Part shown: piece after piece, positions 16,166 to 22,601 of the stretch
Layout of the letters: each line of letters opens with the position of its first letter
How positions within the stretch are numbered: position 1 is the stretch's first letter
NCBI GenBank assembly: GCA_000990005.1
Contig: LBPF01000006.1
Location: forward strand, 1-33,614
DNA length: 33,614 nucleotides
Origin: Candidatus Woesebacteria bacterium GW2011_GWB1_33_38
GTDB taxonomy: Bacteria; Patescibacteriota; Microgenomatia; UBA8517
Direction: 5' to 3'
Notes under the pieces: generated by a model
The model's database searches: none
What the model saw: only the letters and a program-made list of their open reading frames with translations
What the model was told of the DNA's origin: nothing
Made by a program: the position numbers and the translations under genes

Positions 16166-17128
16166 TTAATTATACATTTCTGCCAGATCAATTACTTTTT
16201 GAATTCTGTTATCAAATAGTGGGAAATTAGGATTTATGATGTCCAAAAACCAATCATATAAACCTCGATCCGCTTCTTTATGTGTCATGATATAAGCCAT
16301 TGATTTTAACATTAAAGCTAACAATAGATGGTCTTCTTTTTTATTCTTACCAAAGTTTACTGTAATTTGTTTTCCGTCTCTGGTTAGAAGTGTTTGAGCA
16401 ATAAATCTTAGTATAACAATACTGATAAATCTTATCTGACTATCATCAGTTTCCCTAAATGCTTTTTGAAGATCACCCTTAAGTTCTAATTTTAGTTCTT
16501 GTGTCAATAAATTTGGTATAACTTGGATATTCATGCCAGAATCAATTGGCAGTCTTATTTCATCTAAAGATGTATGTAAGTTATTTAAACTTCTTACATT
16601 TTGTAGATCTTCAGGGCTATCCTCAGTTATTGATATGCTATATCCATCGCCGAAACATACACGGTTCGGATCTGTCTTTATCTTGCAGTTAGGTAAGTCT
16701 GTTGTGCCTAGTACACTGGAATCTATATTTGGTCGAACAATATCGAGGTCAAATTTTAGATCTCTGTACTTCTGATCTCGTCTTGCTGAAGCTAATAAAT
16801 CATCAACTGGAAAATATTGTAAATTACCAACTACTTGGTAAAAACCACAGATCTTCCTAATTTGATACCCTAAAAATGCAAAAGCTATTCCACCTACAAC
16901 GTTTGCTTTTCCGTCTGATACATTATTTTCTAAAAATGCTATAACTTCAGTCTGTTCATTTCCTAGTTGGGTAAGAAAAGCGGAAAGATCAGGGTGCGAA
17001 TTTTTTCGAGCATCCAGCATATTTAGAAATTTGCTAGAAGTTACACCACAGATTTCATCTTCAGGTAAATCGTCATATCTATCAAATTGTTCGTCTACAT
17101 CGGAACGATCAAAATCTATAATTGCCAT
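16166..17128 (-). CDS. unknown protein encoded with the winged-helix ATPase, 320 aa
   Basis: A 320-residue soluble protein with an acidic N-terminus (DFDRSDVDEQFDRYDDLPED), a short hydrophobic segment near residues 75-92 and a helical C-terminus. I recognise no family or catalytic motif. Its start overlaps the end of the regulator gene by 13 nt, so the two are made together and may form one signalling unit, for example sensor or modulator plus DNA-binding ATPase (inference). Confidence 0.65.
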   Translation of the reverse strand: MAIIDFDRSDVDEQFDRYDDLPEDEICGVTSSKFLNMLDARKNSHPDLSAFLTQLGNEQTEVIAFLENNVSDGKANVVGGIAFAFLGYQIRKICGFYQVVGNLQYFPVDDLLASARRDQKYRDLKFDLDIVRPNIDSSVLGTTDLPNCKIKTDPNRVCFGDGYSISITEDSPEDLQNVRSLNNLHTSLDEIRLPIDSGMNIQVIPNLLTQELKLELKGDLQKAFRETDDSQIRFISIVILRFIAQTLLTRDGKQITVNFGKNKKEDHLLLALMLKSMAYIMTHKEADRGLYDWFLDIINPNFPLFDNRIQKVIDLAEMYN

Positions 17129-18273
17129 TTATACCCCTTTCCTTTAACAGTTTCTAAAAAATTAGGATCTAGGCCATATCTTGAAATCTTTTTTCTAAAC
17201 CTAGAAATTTTTTGATCCACAGCCCAATCCGAGTAATCTACTTCCTCGTTATTACCCCATATGGCAGAAGCAATTTTTTCTCTACTTACAACTTTATTTT
17301 TGCTTTTAAGTAAAAGATTATAAACTTCCAACTCCCAGTCGTTTAATATACTTCTTAAGACATTTGGATTTTTAGTTTGACTTAATATGAATTTATCCTT
17401 AAATATGTCAAGATCAACAATTCCTGATTTTCTTAAGGTTTCTAAAATTCTAAGTTCATTGGGGTTTATTACTTTTGTATTTGTTATGGTCTTTTCAAAA
17501 ACACTCTTATAATTATCAGGAAGATGTTTCCAAATAGCATTAAACTTTAAGTCAAGCTCTAAGTTGTTTTTGTCTTTATTTCGAAGAAGTGCTCTGGTAA
17601 GGGTTAATATCCCTCCTGTATAGTTTTTAATGTTTTCAATTTCTGTTTCAGTAATTGAAAAATTCAACTTTTGAGACTGGTTTTTTATAAAATTTGATAA
17701 TATCTCTGAAGGTAAACATGGAACAGTTTCAATTGAATTTATAAGGGTTATAATACTGGGTTGTCGATTAATAATCGACTCAATTTGTTCAAAATAATTA
17801 ATGTTTAGAATAGAATGAATATTATTTTGGTCTGAACGAACAATATTGCTAATACCGGTAAATAATCTTTGACGTTCAATCGTAGCTAAATTTTCTAATG
17901 TATCCCCGATAAAGACAACTTTTAAGCCTTTGTTTATAAGTTCTCGGCATCGATTAGAAACAGTATCTATTAAATTTGAATTGTTTTGTTTAATATTGAT
18001 ATTAAGATTTATCGCAATATTTTCTAATATTTCGGAAGCTTTATTGTTTTTGGATACAGTACCAACGTAATAAATAAATTTGTATTTCGAAAATGATTGA
18101 CCCAACACTAACCTTAAAGTTTTATTTGAATTTAATATGTTGTTAATAGTCCTAGTCTTACCAAGATAGGGGAACCAGATACATAACCTATTTTCGCCAT
18201 GTTTTAATGACCCTAAAATTAAAGGGGCGTAAAATCGGGCAATTTGTTCATCAATACTCCCTATAGTCTGCAT
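17116..18273 (-). CDS. P-loop ATPase with C-terminal OmpR-type winged helix
   Basis: A 385-aa predicted transcription regulator. The N-terminal about 270 residues look like a STAND/AAA-type ATPase: a Walker A-like WFPYLGKTRTIN (degenerate, GKTR), a Walker B-like LKVVFIGDTLENLA, and YTGGILTLTRALL resembling a sensor-2 segment. The last about 90 residues form a winged helix: VVSREKIASAIWG, WAVDQKISRFRKKISRYGLD, LETVKGKGYKW. A regulator that couples nucleotide binding to DNA binding is the likely job. Its promoter is TTGACA-17-TATTAT on the minus strand. Two TGTCAGGAAT repeats 22 bp apart flank that promoter, and small-protein genes diverge from it. Confidence 0.78.
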   Translation of the reverse strand: MQTIGSIDEQIARFYAPLILGSLKHGENRLCIWFPYLGKTRTINNILNSNKTLRLVLGQSFSKYKFIYYVGTVSKNNKASEILENIAINLNINIKQNNSNLIDTVSNRCRELINKGLKVVFIGDTLENLATIERQRLFTGISNIVRSDQNNIHSILNINYFEQIESIINRQPSIITLINSIETVPCLPSEILSNFIKNQSQKLNFSITETEIENIKNYTGGILTLTRALLRNKDKNNLELDLKFNAIWKHLPDNYKSVFEKTITNTKVINPNELRILETLRKSGIVDLDIFKDKFILSQTKNPNVLRSILNDWELEVYNLLLKSKNKVVSREKIASAIWGNNEEVDYSDWAVDQKISRFRKKISRYGLDPNFLETVKGKGYKWQL

Positions 18274-18276
18274 ATA

Positions 18277-18361
18277 TGTCAGGAATAATACACTTTTCTG
18301 TCAGGAATGTCAACTTTTGATAGGTGGCCGTCAAGCTAGAATTTTGGGCTTACTGTATTAT
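18277..18361. promoter_or_regulatory. divergent control region with TGTCAGGAAT repeats
   Basis: Direct repeats TGTCAGGAAT lie at 18277-18286 and 18299-18308, 22 bp apart (two turns), over the regulator's own promoter (minus: TTGACA 18313-18308, TATTAT 18290-18285). To the right, TTGATAGGTGGCCGTCAAGC (18317-18336) is followed 19 nt later by TATTAT (18356-18361) for the plus-strand operon. The block repeats the order found at 15836-15898. Confidence 0.65.
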
Positions 18362-18393
18362 TCCCCTATAGTTTTAATTTGGAGGTGAAAAAT

Positions 18394-18567
18394 ATGAAAG
18401 ATAACGAAAAAGTAGAAAAAGAAGATACGACAAAGGTTGCTGTTGTTAATAGTGACGAGGACAAAAATAAGGAAAAGCCTGTGGATGAAAAAAACGAAAC
18501 AAGACAGAAGCCTGGGTCTAAAGAAGCGTGGAAAATCCATAAATCTTTTGGACCGCAACCTAAGTAA
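18394..18567 (+). CDS. small charged protein, 57 aa
   Basis: A highly charged, Lys/Glu/Asp-rich and probably disordered peptide with a more basic end (EAWKIHKSFGPQPK). A strong Shine-Dalgarno GGAGGTG (18381-18387) sits at proper distance from the ATG, fixing the start and contrasting with the leaderless genes nearby. First gene of a plus-strand run of five small genes that ends at the terminator at 19504. No family recognised. Confidence 0.6.
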   Translation: MKDNEKVEKEDTTKVAVVNSDEDKNKEKPVDEKNETRQKPGSKEAWKIHKSFGPQPK

Positions 18568-18613
18568 AAAGATAAATCATAATTATGAAAAAAAGGAAGA
18601 AGGTGTTTAATAT

Positions 18614-18796
18614 ATGGAAAAAAAAGATAAAGTACAACCAATAACAGAATTGATATACGAGGAAGGCAGGCCATCTGATGGTAAAGATTGGAGTAGGTAC
18701 AAAAGAATTGTTGTTAAAGTTCCACCAACAGTTAATCATCGCGAAGCTGCAGTTATGGCAGACAAAATTTTAAAAGAACAGGGAATTATAGAATAA
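18614..18796 (+). CDS. small protein of unknown function, 60 aa
   Basis: Second gene of the small-protein operon, preceded by a purine-rich GGAAGAAGGTG. The C-terminal half (RIVVKVPPTVNHREAAVMAD) suggests a beta strand followed by a helix. There is no signal peptide, Cys or recognised family. Confidence 0.6.
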   Translation: MEKKDKVQPITELIYEEGRPSDGKDWSRYKRIVVKVPPTVNHREAAVMADKILKEQGIIE

Positions 18797-18803
18797 TTAC
18801 TTT

Positions 18804-19031
18804 ATGGAAGCAGAAGAAAACAGAAATGGTTTGAGAGAGGAAGTTTTATCTTTTTTTGAAGCTAGAGCTGAACCTGTAACAGCAATAGATTTAGCTAACG
18901 CATTTTCGTGAAAAAGGCTAGGTGGTATTTCCGCACGAGCAGTTTCTGTTGTTTTTGATCTTGTTGCAGACGGATCAATTAAGTATGACAATATAGACAA
19001 AAATTGGAGGTTTGTTCGAAAAGGTAATTAA
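18804..19031 (+). pseudogene. small winged-helix-like gene with an in-frame TGA
   Basis: From ATG 18804 the frame runs 75 codons to TAA at 19029-19031, interrupted only by TGA at 18909-18911 (codon 36). Both sides look like one small helix-turn-helix/winged-helix protein: LREEVLSFFEARAEPVTAID and, after the stop, GISARAVSVVFDLVADGSIK then a wing-like KNWRFVRKGN. A single base change from CGA (Arg) or TGG (Trp) would explain it. The gaps to the genes on both sides (7 and 3 nt) are those of an intact operon member. It is either a fresh pseudogene, a sequencing error or a read-through site. Confidence 0.6.
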
Positions 19032-19034
19032 ATT

Positions 19035-19253
19035 ATGGAATCAAAAACGCAAAGACAACTTTTAGAAGAGGCAGATGCTAACAAAAAAGAGTTTCTGAGA
19101 TTAGCTTATATAATTGAAATAACTAATTTTAATACTACCTATCAAGCACAGATTGCAGTAGGGTTAGCAATTGCTGTGGGTAAAAGAGCACAAAGACTAC
19201 AAGGAGAGGCTAAACAAGCCGAAGAAAACTATAATGCCACACTAATTTGGTAA
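19035..19253 (+). CDS. small helical protein, 72 aa
   Basis: Fourth gene in the small-protein run, starting 3 nt after the interrupted gene. It is Ala/Gln/Glu-rich and helical, ending ENYNATLIW. Overall character and the terminal Trp resemble the 81-aa protein at 15906, whose promoter has the same control blocks as this operon. No family recognised. Confidence 0.6.
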   Translation: MESKTQRQLLEEADANKKEFLRLAYIIEITNFNTTYQAQIAVGLAIAVGKRAQRLQGEAKQAEENYNATLIW

Positions 19254-19271
19254 TGTTTTATTAAATAATTT

Positions 19272-19502
19272 ATGGAAAAAGAAGAAAATAAGGAGAAACG
19301 CGAGGGAGTTTATAAGCTTATTATTTCAGCTTCCCATGTTGTGGGCGATAAGGATGAAAGAGTTGCCGACTTTGCCTCTACAACATGGCGGAGTGGCGAT
19401 GTAGTTGGTGCACTTGAAGTAGGAAAAACAATAGCGATCAAGAAATGGCCAGTGAAAGACGGATATTCTGATCATAATGCTACCCAAAACCATTTTTTTT
19501 AA
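19272..19502 (+). CDS. small protein of unknown function, 76 aa
   Basis: Last gene of the run. A charged start (MEKEENKEKREG) is followed by a probably folded part with RVADFASTTWRSGDVVGALE and an aromatic end. It stops 2 nt before the bidirectional terminator. No family recognised. Confidence 0.6.
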   Translation: MEKEENKEKREGVYKLIISASHVVGDKDERVADFASTTWRSGDVVGALEVGKTIAIKKWPVKDGYSDHNATQNHFF

Positions 19503-19503
19503 C

Positions 19504-19536
19504 AAAAAATCCCGTGATTTCTCTCGGGATTTTTTT
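19504..19536. terminator. bidirectional Rho-independent terminator
   Basis: Stem AAAAAATCCCG (19504-19514) pairs with CGGGATTTTTT (19525-19535) around a 10-nt loop. A T run follows on both strands, so it ends both the plus-strand small-protein operon and the minus-strand rplJ-rplL transcript. Confidence 0.9.
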
Positions 19537-19548
19537 GTGCAAATTAAA

Positions 19549-19938
19549 TTACTTTAACTCAACTGTTGCGCCTGCAGCTTTTAACTTTTCGGATGCATTC
19601 TTAACATCTTCAGGTTTTGCATCCTTTAATACTTCAAAAGGAACATTATCTGTTGCATCTTTTGCTTCTTTAAGTCCTAATGTTTGATTAATTTCTCTTA
19701 AAGCTTTAATAACTGCAATTTTTGTTGCTCCTGAAGCGGTCATTACTACGGTTTGATTTCCACCAGATTCTGCTACTGGTGTTTCTCCTGCCGTAGCTCC
19801 TGCTGGAGCGGAGGCTGAGGCTACTGGTGCCATTGCACTTACTCCAAGTTTATCTTGAAGTGCGGTTACAAGTTCCGAAAGATCAAGTACCGTAAGTTTT
19901 GAAATTTCTTCTACTAATTCATCTACTTTTTTAGCCAC
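19549..19938 (-). CDS. rplL: ribosomal protein bL12 (L7/L12)
   Basis: A 129-aa stalk protein: N-terminal dimerisation domain (about 1-35), Ala/Gly/Pro-rich hinge (about 36-60) and the C-terminal factor-binding domain with KIAVIKALREI and a GLKEAKD segment. It recruits translation factors to the 50S stalk. The start is GTG, fixed by a strong GGAGGTG Shine-Dalgarno site inside the end of rplJ; the two genes overlap by 8 nt. It is followed by the bidirectional terminator. Confidence 0.97.
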   Translation of the reverse strand: MAKKVDELVEEISKLTVLDLSELVTALQDKLGVSAMAPVASASAPAGATAGETPVAESGGNQTVVMTASGATKIAVIKALREINQTLGLKEAKDATDNVPFEVLKDAKPEDVKNASEKLKAAGATVELK

Positions 19939-20452
19939 GTGTACTCACCTCCTTCAGTATGTATACTAACTTTTGCATATTTCCATTTAGTGTTCCAATC
20001 AAACTATATATAGGGGACATTAAAGAACCTACAACTTGAGAGTATAGAATATCTTTTGTAGGTAACATAGAAATTTTAGTTAAACCTTCTTTATCAGTAA
20101 AATTACCGTCAATTATTCCAACTTTAAACTGGGGGACATTGTTTTCTTTGGCAAATTTGCCGATTACTTGTATTGGAGCTACACCATCGCCTTCTGTCAG
20201 AATTAAAGCTGTTTGGCCTGATAACACTTCATCAGTTAATACTTCATCATTTATTCCTGCCTCTTTGCCTGCTCTTTTAATGAGGGTATTTTTGATAACA
20301 GTCATATCAGCCCCAATTTCTTTAAGATTAGCTTTTAATTTTTGTTGTAACATAACCGAAAGGCCAGCAAAGTTAACAAAAACAACAGAACTAGAAGATT
20401 TTAATTTTGGGGTAAGTTTAACTACTAAATCAATTTTTTGCTGTTTTAACAT
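19931..20452 (-). CDS. rplJ: ribosomal protein uL10
   Basis: A 173-aa stalk base protein that anchors bL12 to 23S rRNA. The N-terminal part shows VVFVNFAGLSVMLQQKLKAN and IKNTLIKRA; the C-terminal helix binds bL12. The ATG at 20452 is chosen because AGAGGA lies just upstream (20462-20457); a TTG 36 nt further up (20488) has no such site. In most bacteria rplJ follows rplA directly. Here about 5 kb of accessory genes lie between, and rplJ has its own promoter (TTGCTT-18-TATAAT, 20538-20509). Confidence 0.95.
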   Translation of the reverse strand: MLKQQKIDLVVKLTPKLKSSSSVVFVNFAGLSVMLQQKLKANLKEIGADMTVIKNTLIKRAGKEAGINDEVLTDEVLSGQTALILTEGDGVAPIQVIGKFAKENNVPQFKVGIIDGNFTDKEGLTKISMLPTKDILYSQVVGSLMSPIYSLIGTLNGNMQKLVYILKEVSTRG

Positions 20453-20506
20453 ATTTTCCTCTACTTGGCTTACGTTGATTGACTGCAAGTTTTCTTTGGA
20501 CTAAAA

Positions 20507-20538
20507 GTATTATATAATACAAATATTATGGAAAGCAA
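20507..20538. promoter_or_regulatory. divergent promoter on a 14-bp palindrome
   Basis: The palindrome at 20507-20520 (GTATTATATAATAC) carries a TATAAT on each strand: minus 20514-20509 for rplJ with TTGCTT at 20538-20533, and plus 20513-20518 for the small gene at 20528, whose ATG lies inside the rplJ -35 zone. Confidence 0.6.
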
Positions 20539-20728
20539 GGATGAATTAAGAAAGAAATTAGATAAAGCTATACCCGATACCCCCCCCACACCTAAAGGTT
20601 ACCCAGTAGTAAAACCTGGTTTATTCGAACAAAGTATTCAAATTGGGGCAAGTCAGATTGTGACTGGATTTATAGAAAATCAAGTTGCAAATGCTGTAAT
20701 AGATAAAACAAAAAAACAAAAGAGTTAA
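20528..20728 (+). CDS. small protein with a C8 tract, 66 aa
   Basis: A 66-residue protein: charged helix, a Pro-rich patch (DTPPTPKGYP) and an amphipathic stretch (QIGASQIVTGFIENQ). The Thr-Pro-Pro codons 18-20 are a run of eight C (20580-20587), a possible slippage site at nearly the same codon position as the G8 tract at 5853. The -10 is 9 nt before the ATG. The end overlaps the convergent neighbour by 4 nt. No family recognised. Confidence 0.55.
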   Translation: MESKDELRKKLDKAIPDTPPTPKGYPVVKPGLFEQSIQIGASQIVTGFIENQVANAVIDKTKKQKS

Positions 20729-21036
20729 TTTGAAGAAGAAATTCGTTTGACAAAGACTGAGTTTGGGAATTGGGTATTTAGATTTGAATTGTGTGGCTTA
20801 GCAACTTCAAATTTAATACCATTTTTTTCAAAAATTTGACCTTCGGATGCATTAAGGGGAATCAACAATTGTACTGTTGTTGTGCTTGCATGCTTATCGC
20901 TATTACGATAGCCATATCCTTGCCAAACGCTTGTTGTATCAGTTGCTTCAAAACTAAGTGGAGTACCATCATCAAACAATCTTGCTATAACTTTTGGTAT
21001 CGCGCCCTCCTCGGGTGCTGTTTGCTTATCAATCAT
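20725..21036 (-). CDS. unknown protein, 103 aa, probably beta-rich
   Basis: A 103-residue soluble protein with alternating polar/hydrophobic segments (IPKVIARLFDDG, TTTVQLLIPLNA, FVKRISSSN) suggesting a small beta fold. ATG 21036 is chosen because TAAAAT (21050-21045) ends 8 nt before it with TTGCTA (21074-21069) at 18-nt spacing; a TTG at 21054 would lie upstream of this -10. A CTCAA-n6-CTCAA box (21081-21097) lies directly above the -35. No family recognised. Confidence 0.55.
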   Translation of the reverse strand: MIDKQTAPEEGAIPKVIARLFDDGTPLSFEATDTTSVWQGYGYRNSDKHASTTTVQLLIPLNASEGQIFEKNGIKFEVAKPHNSNLNTQFPNSVFVKRISSSN

Positions 21037-21080
21037 ATACACGTATTTTATCAAATTACTACCCCAAATAGCAAGTTTTT

Positions 21081-21097
21081 CCTCAACAGAAACTCAA
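21081..21097. promoter_or_regulatory. CTCAA-n6-CTCAA box, copy 2
   Basis: CCTCAACAGAAACTCAA, with CTCAA at 21082-21086 and 21093-21097, 11 bp apart. It differs from copies 1 and 3 by one base in the first 17. It is directly upstream of the promoter of the minus-strand gene starting at 21036. Confidence 0.5.
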
Positions 21098-21111
21098 ATG
21101 ATAAGGAGGAG

Positions 21112-21873
21112 TTATTTTACTTCATCAAATTTGGCTAGAATCAAATTTTTGATTTCAGGAATTATACTCCTGTCTTTTAGTGGCAAAAATTTTCTAATAT
21201 CATTATCCAAATCTTTATTATTCCATTTTTTTACCTTTTCAATAAATTCTTCTGGGTTGTATTTTTCATTGTAAAATTTTAATTTATTGTTTATTAATTT
21301 GATATTAAACTTAACATTCTTTTTAAGTATGAATAAAAAATCATATAAATCACGCCCCTTTTGTCTATTAATTATTGCTCTATATTTTTCAGCCAAAATC
21401 TCCTCAAGCGATAAATGGTTTATTATGCTTGTTGTTGTTATGGGTAAGTTGGTAAATATTGTTCCCAATTTTGGATCTAATACATTTTCTCTTTTAGAAA
21501 AATCAAGCTTAATTGTTAATGGTTGGCTTGATATATCGACAGGAAGAATAATCTTTTTAGAGATTCCTTGAATTGTATCTAAATCCTTTAAATAAACATC
21601 AGGATATTCTTTTTTCAATTCAACTATAGCTTTATCTATTAATATATTTAATTTTTTTAGAGTAAGGTTGGTTGTAAAATCCAAATCTTCAGAATATCTG
21701 TTCGAGCCAAAAATTATTTTTAATGCTGTACCTCCTTTAAAAAATAAATGTTTACTGTCTTTATTTTTATATAATTCGTTCAAAAATTGGATTTGAATAA
21801 TCTCTCTTAAGATTGAGTATTTATCAATACCTTTTCCTTCTGATAGTTCTTGTAAAATGTTGTTACTTATCAT
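21112..21873 (-). CDS. abiEii: AbiEii-like nucleotidyltransferase toxin, second locus
   Basis: A 253-aa AbiEii family nucleotidyltransferase with FFKGGTALKIIFGSNRYSED then LDF (about 43-65), the GG(T)...D-x-D active-site signature, and the conserved KGRDLYDFLFIL block. It follows its AbiEi gene after 6 nt. Sequence similarity to the toxin at 9460 is limited to the family motifs, so this is a different lineage rather than a local duplication. It lies in the cassette that separates rplA from rplJ. Confidence 0.9.
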   Translation of the reverse strand: MISNNILQELSEGKGIDKYSILREIIQIQFLNELYKNKDSKHLFFKGGTALKIIFGSNRYSEDLDFTTNLTLKKLNILIDKAIVELKKEYPDVYLKDLDTIQGISKKIILPVDISSQPLTIKLDFSKRENVLDPKLGTIFTNLPITTTSIINHLSLEEILAEKYRAIINRQKGRDLYDFLFILKKNVKFNIKLINNKLKFYNEKYNPEEFIEKVKKWNNKDLDNDIRKFLPLKDRSIIPEIKNLILAKFDEVK

Positions 21874-21879
21874 GTAGTG

Positions 21880-22479
21880 TTATCTATTATCTAAATTATG
21901 TGTCTTTATATAATTTTGAAATGGTTTGTAATTAATCCCCATTTTTATTTTATCAAAAGTTTTCCAATTAATAATACTTAAATCCAAATCAGATAAATTG
22001 AGACTCCCTATATTTTTACTTGCGAGATATATTAGATCAATCAATGCTTTTTCAGGTATAGCGATTAAAAAATTATCTTTCTTAACAAAATCACTAAAAA
22101 TTGCCTTTTGAATTTTGGTGTAATCATATTCTTTTGTTTTAATCTTATATTTTCTTGATTTTTGAGTAGTAACTGACGTAATTGAATAGGTAAATTGCGG
22201 TAATATTCCATAATAAGATAGTGCTGATTCAAGGCTAATGTATGAAGGAGACAAAATAATATTTGCTTTTTCAAAATCTGACATTTGTAAATCAGATAAA
22301 ATATATTTACCCTTTATTAATTTTTGAATAAGTTTATATTTTTCCATTCTTTCAAATATTTTGTAAATTGTGTGACGATTTTCGATATTAAGGACTTTAG
22401 AAAGTAACGTTGGGGATATAACTTTTAGATCTAATTCTTTTAGCCTCGAGATAGCTTTAATTGTAGATATAGACGCCAT
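21880..22479 (-). CDS. abiEi: AbiEi-like antitoxin, second locus
   Basis: A 199-aa AbiEi family protein: an N-terminal winged helix (ISPTLLSKVLNIENRHTIYK then IFERMEKYKLIQKL) and the AbiEi core (LSPSYISLESALSYYGILPQ, LIAIPEKALIDLIYLA). It should repress the operon through the palindrome that abuts its start codon and neutralise the AbiEii toxin downstream. The N-terminal helix-turn-helix is longer than in the 8837 homologue, yet the operators are nearly the same. Confidence 0.88.
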   Translation of the reverse strand: MASISTIKAISRLKELDLKVISPTLLSKVLNIENRHTIYKIFERMEKYKLIQKLIKGKYILSDLQMSDFEKANIILSPSYISLESALSYYGILPQFTYSITSVTTQKSRKYKIKTKEYDYTKIQKAIFSDFVKKDNFLIAIPEKALIDLIYLASKNIGSLNLSDLDLSIINWKTFDKIKMGINYKPFQNYIKTHNLDNR

Positions 22480-22519
22480 AATTAGTATAAATATATACTA
22501 ATTGTAGAATCTATGTCAA
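22480..22519 (-). promoter_or_regulatory. second AbiE promoter and 24-bp operator abutting the start codon
   Basis: Arms AATTAGTATA (22480-22489) and TATACTAATT (22494-22503) with a 4-nt centre run exactly up to the minus-strand ATG at 22479. Minus-strand TTGACA (22519-22514) and TATATT (22495-22490) frame it. Length, centre size, position and 8 of 10 arm bases match the operator at 8813-8836. Confidence 0.85.
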
Positions 22520-22549
22520 GTGGTAAAAAAATTTTGTAAAAAAATTTTT

Positions 22550-22601
22550 CCTCAACAAAAACTCAAGAAAATATAATAACCAAATTAGATAATAACCAAA
22601 T
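22550..22601 (+). promoter_or_regulatory. CTCAA box copy 3 and promoter with 13-bp direct repeats
   Basis: CCTCAACAAAAACTCAAG (22550-22567) is identical to copy 1 at 14859. It is followed by TATAAT (22572-22577) and by two perfect copies of ATAATAACCAAAT (22573-22585 and 22589-22601), 16 bp apart, the second ending at the ATG of the small gene at 22602. Confidence 0.6.

Noticed and set aside
18358-18674. Overlapping minus-strand frames with membrane-like sequence
   Set aside because: They are the reverse of Lys/Glu-rich small genes on the plus strand, which have Shine-Dalgarno sites and operon spacing; hydrophobic antisense of AAA/GAA codons is expected.
18909-18911. TGA read as an amino acid (alternative genetic code as in some CPR groups)
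   Set aside because: TGA ends several intact genes (for example at 7906-7908 and 13950-13952), the large genes use TGG for Trp and contain no in-frame TGA, and the tRNA-Trp anticodon is CCA.
20453-20488. TTG start of rplJ at 20488
   Set aside because: AGAGGA directly precedes the ATG at 20452 and the uL10 homology begins there.
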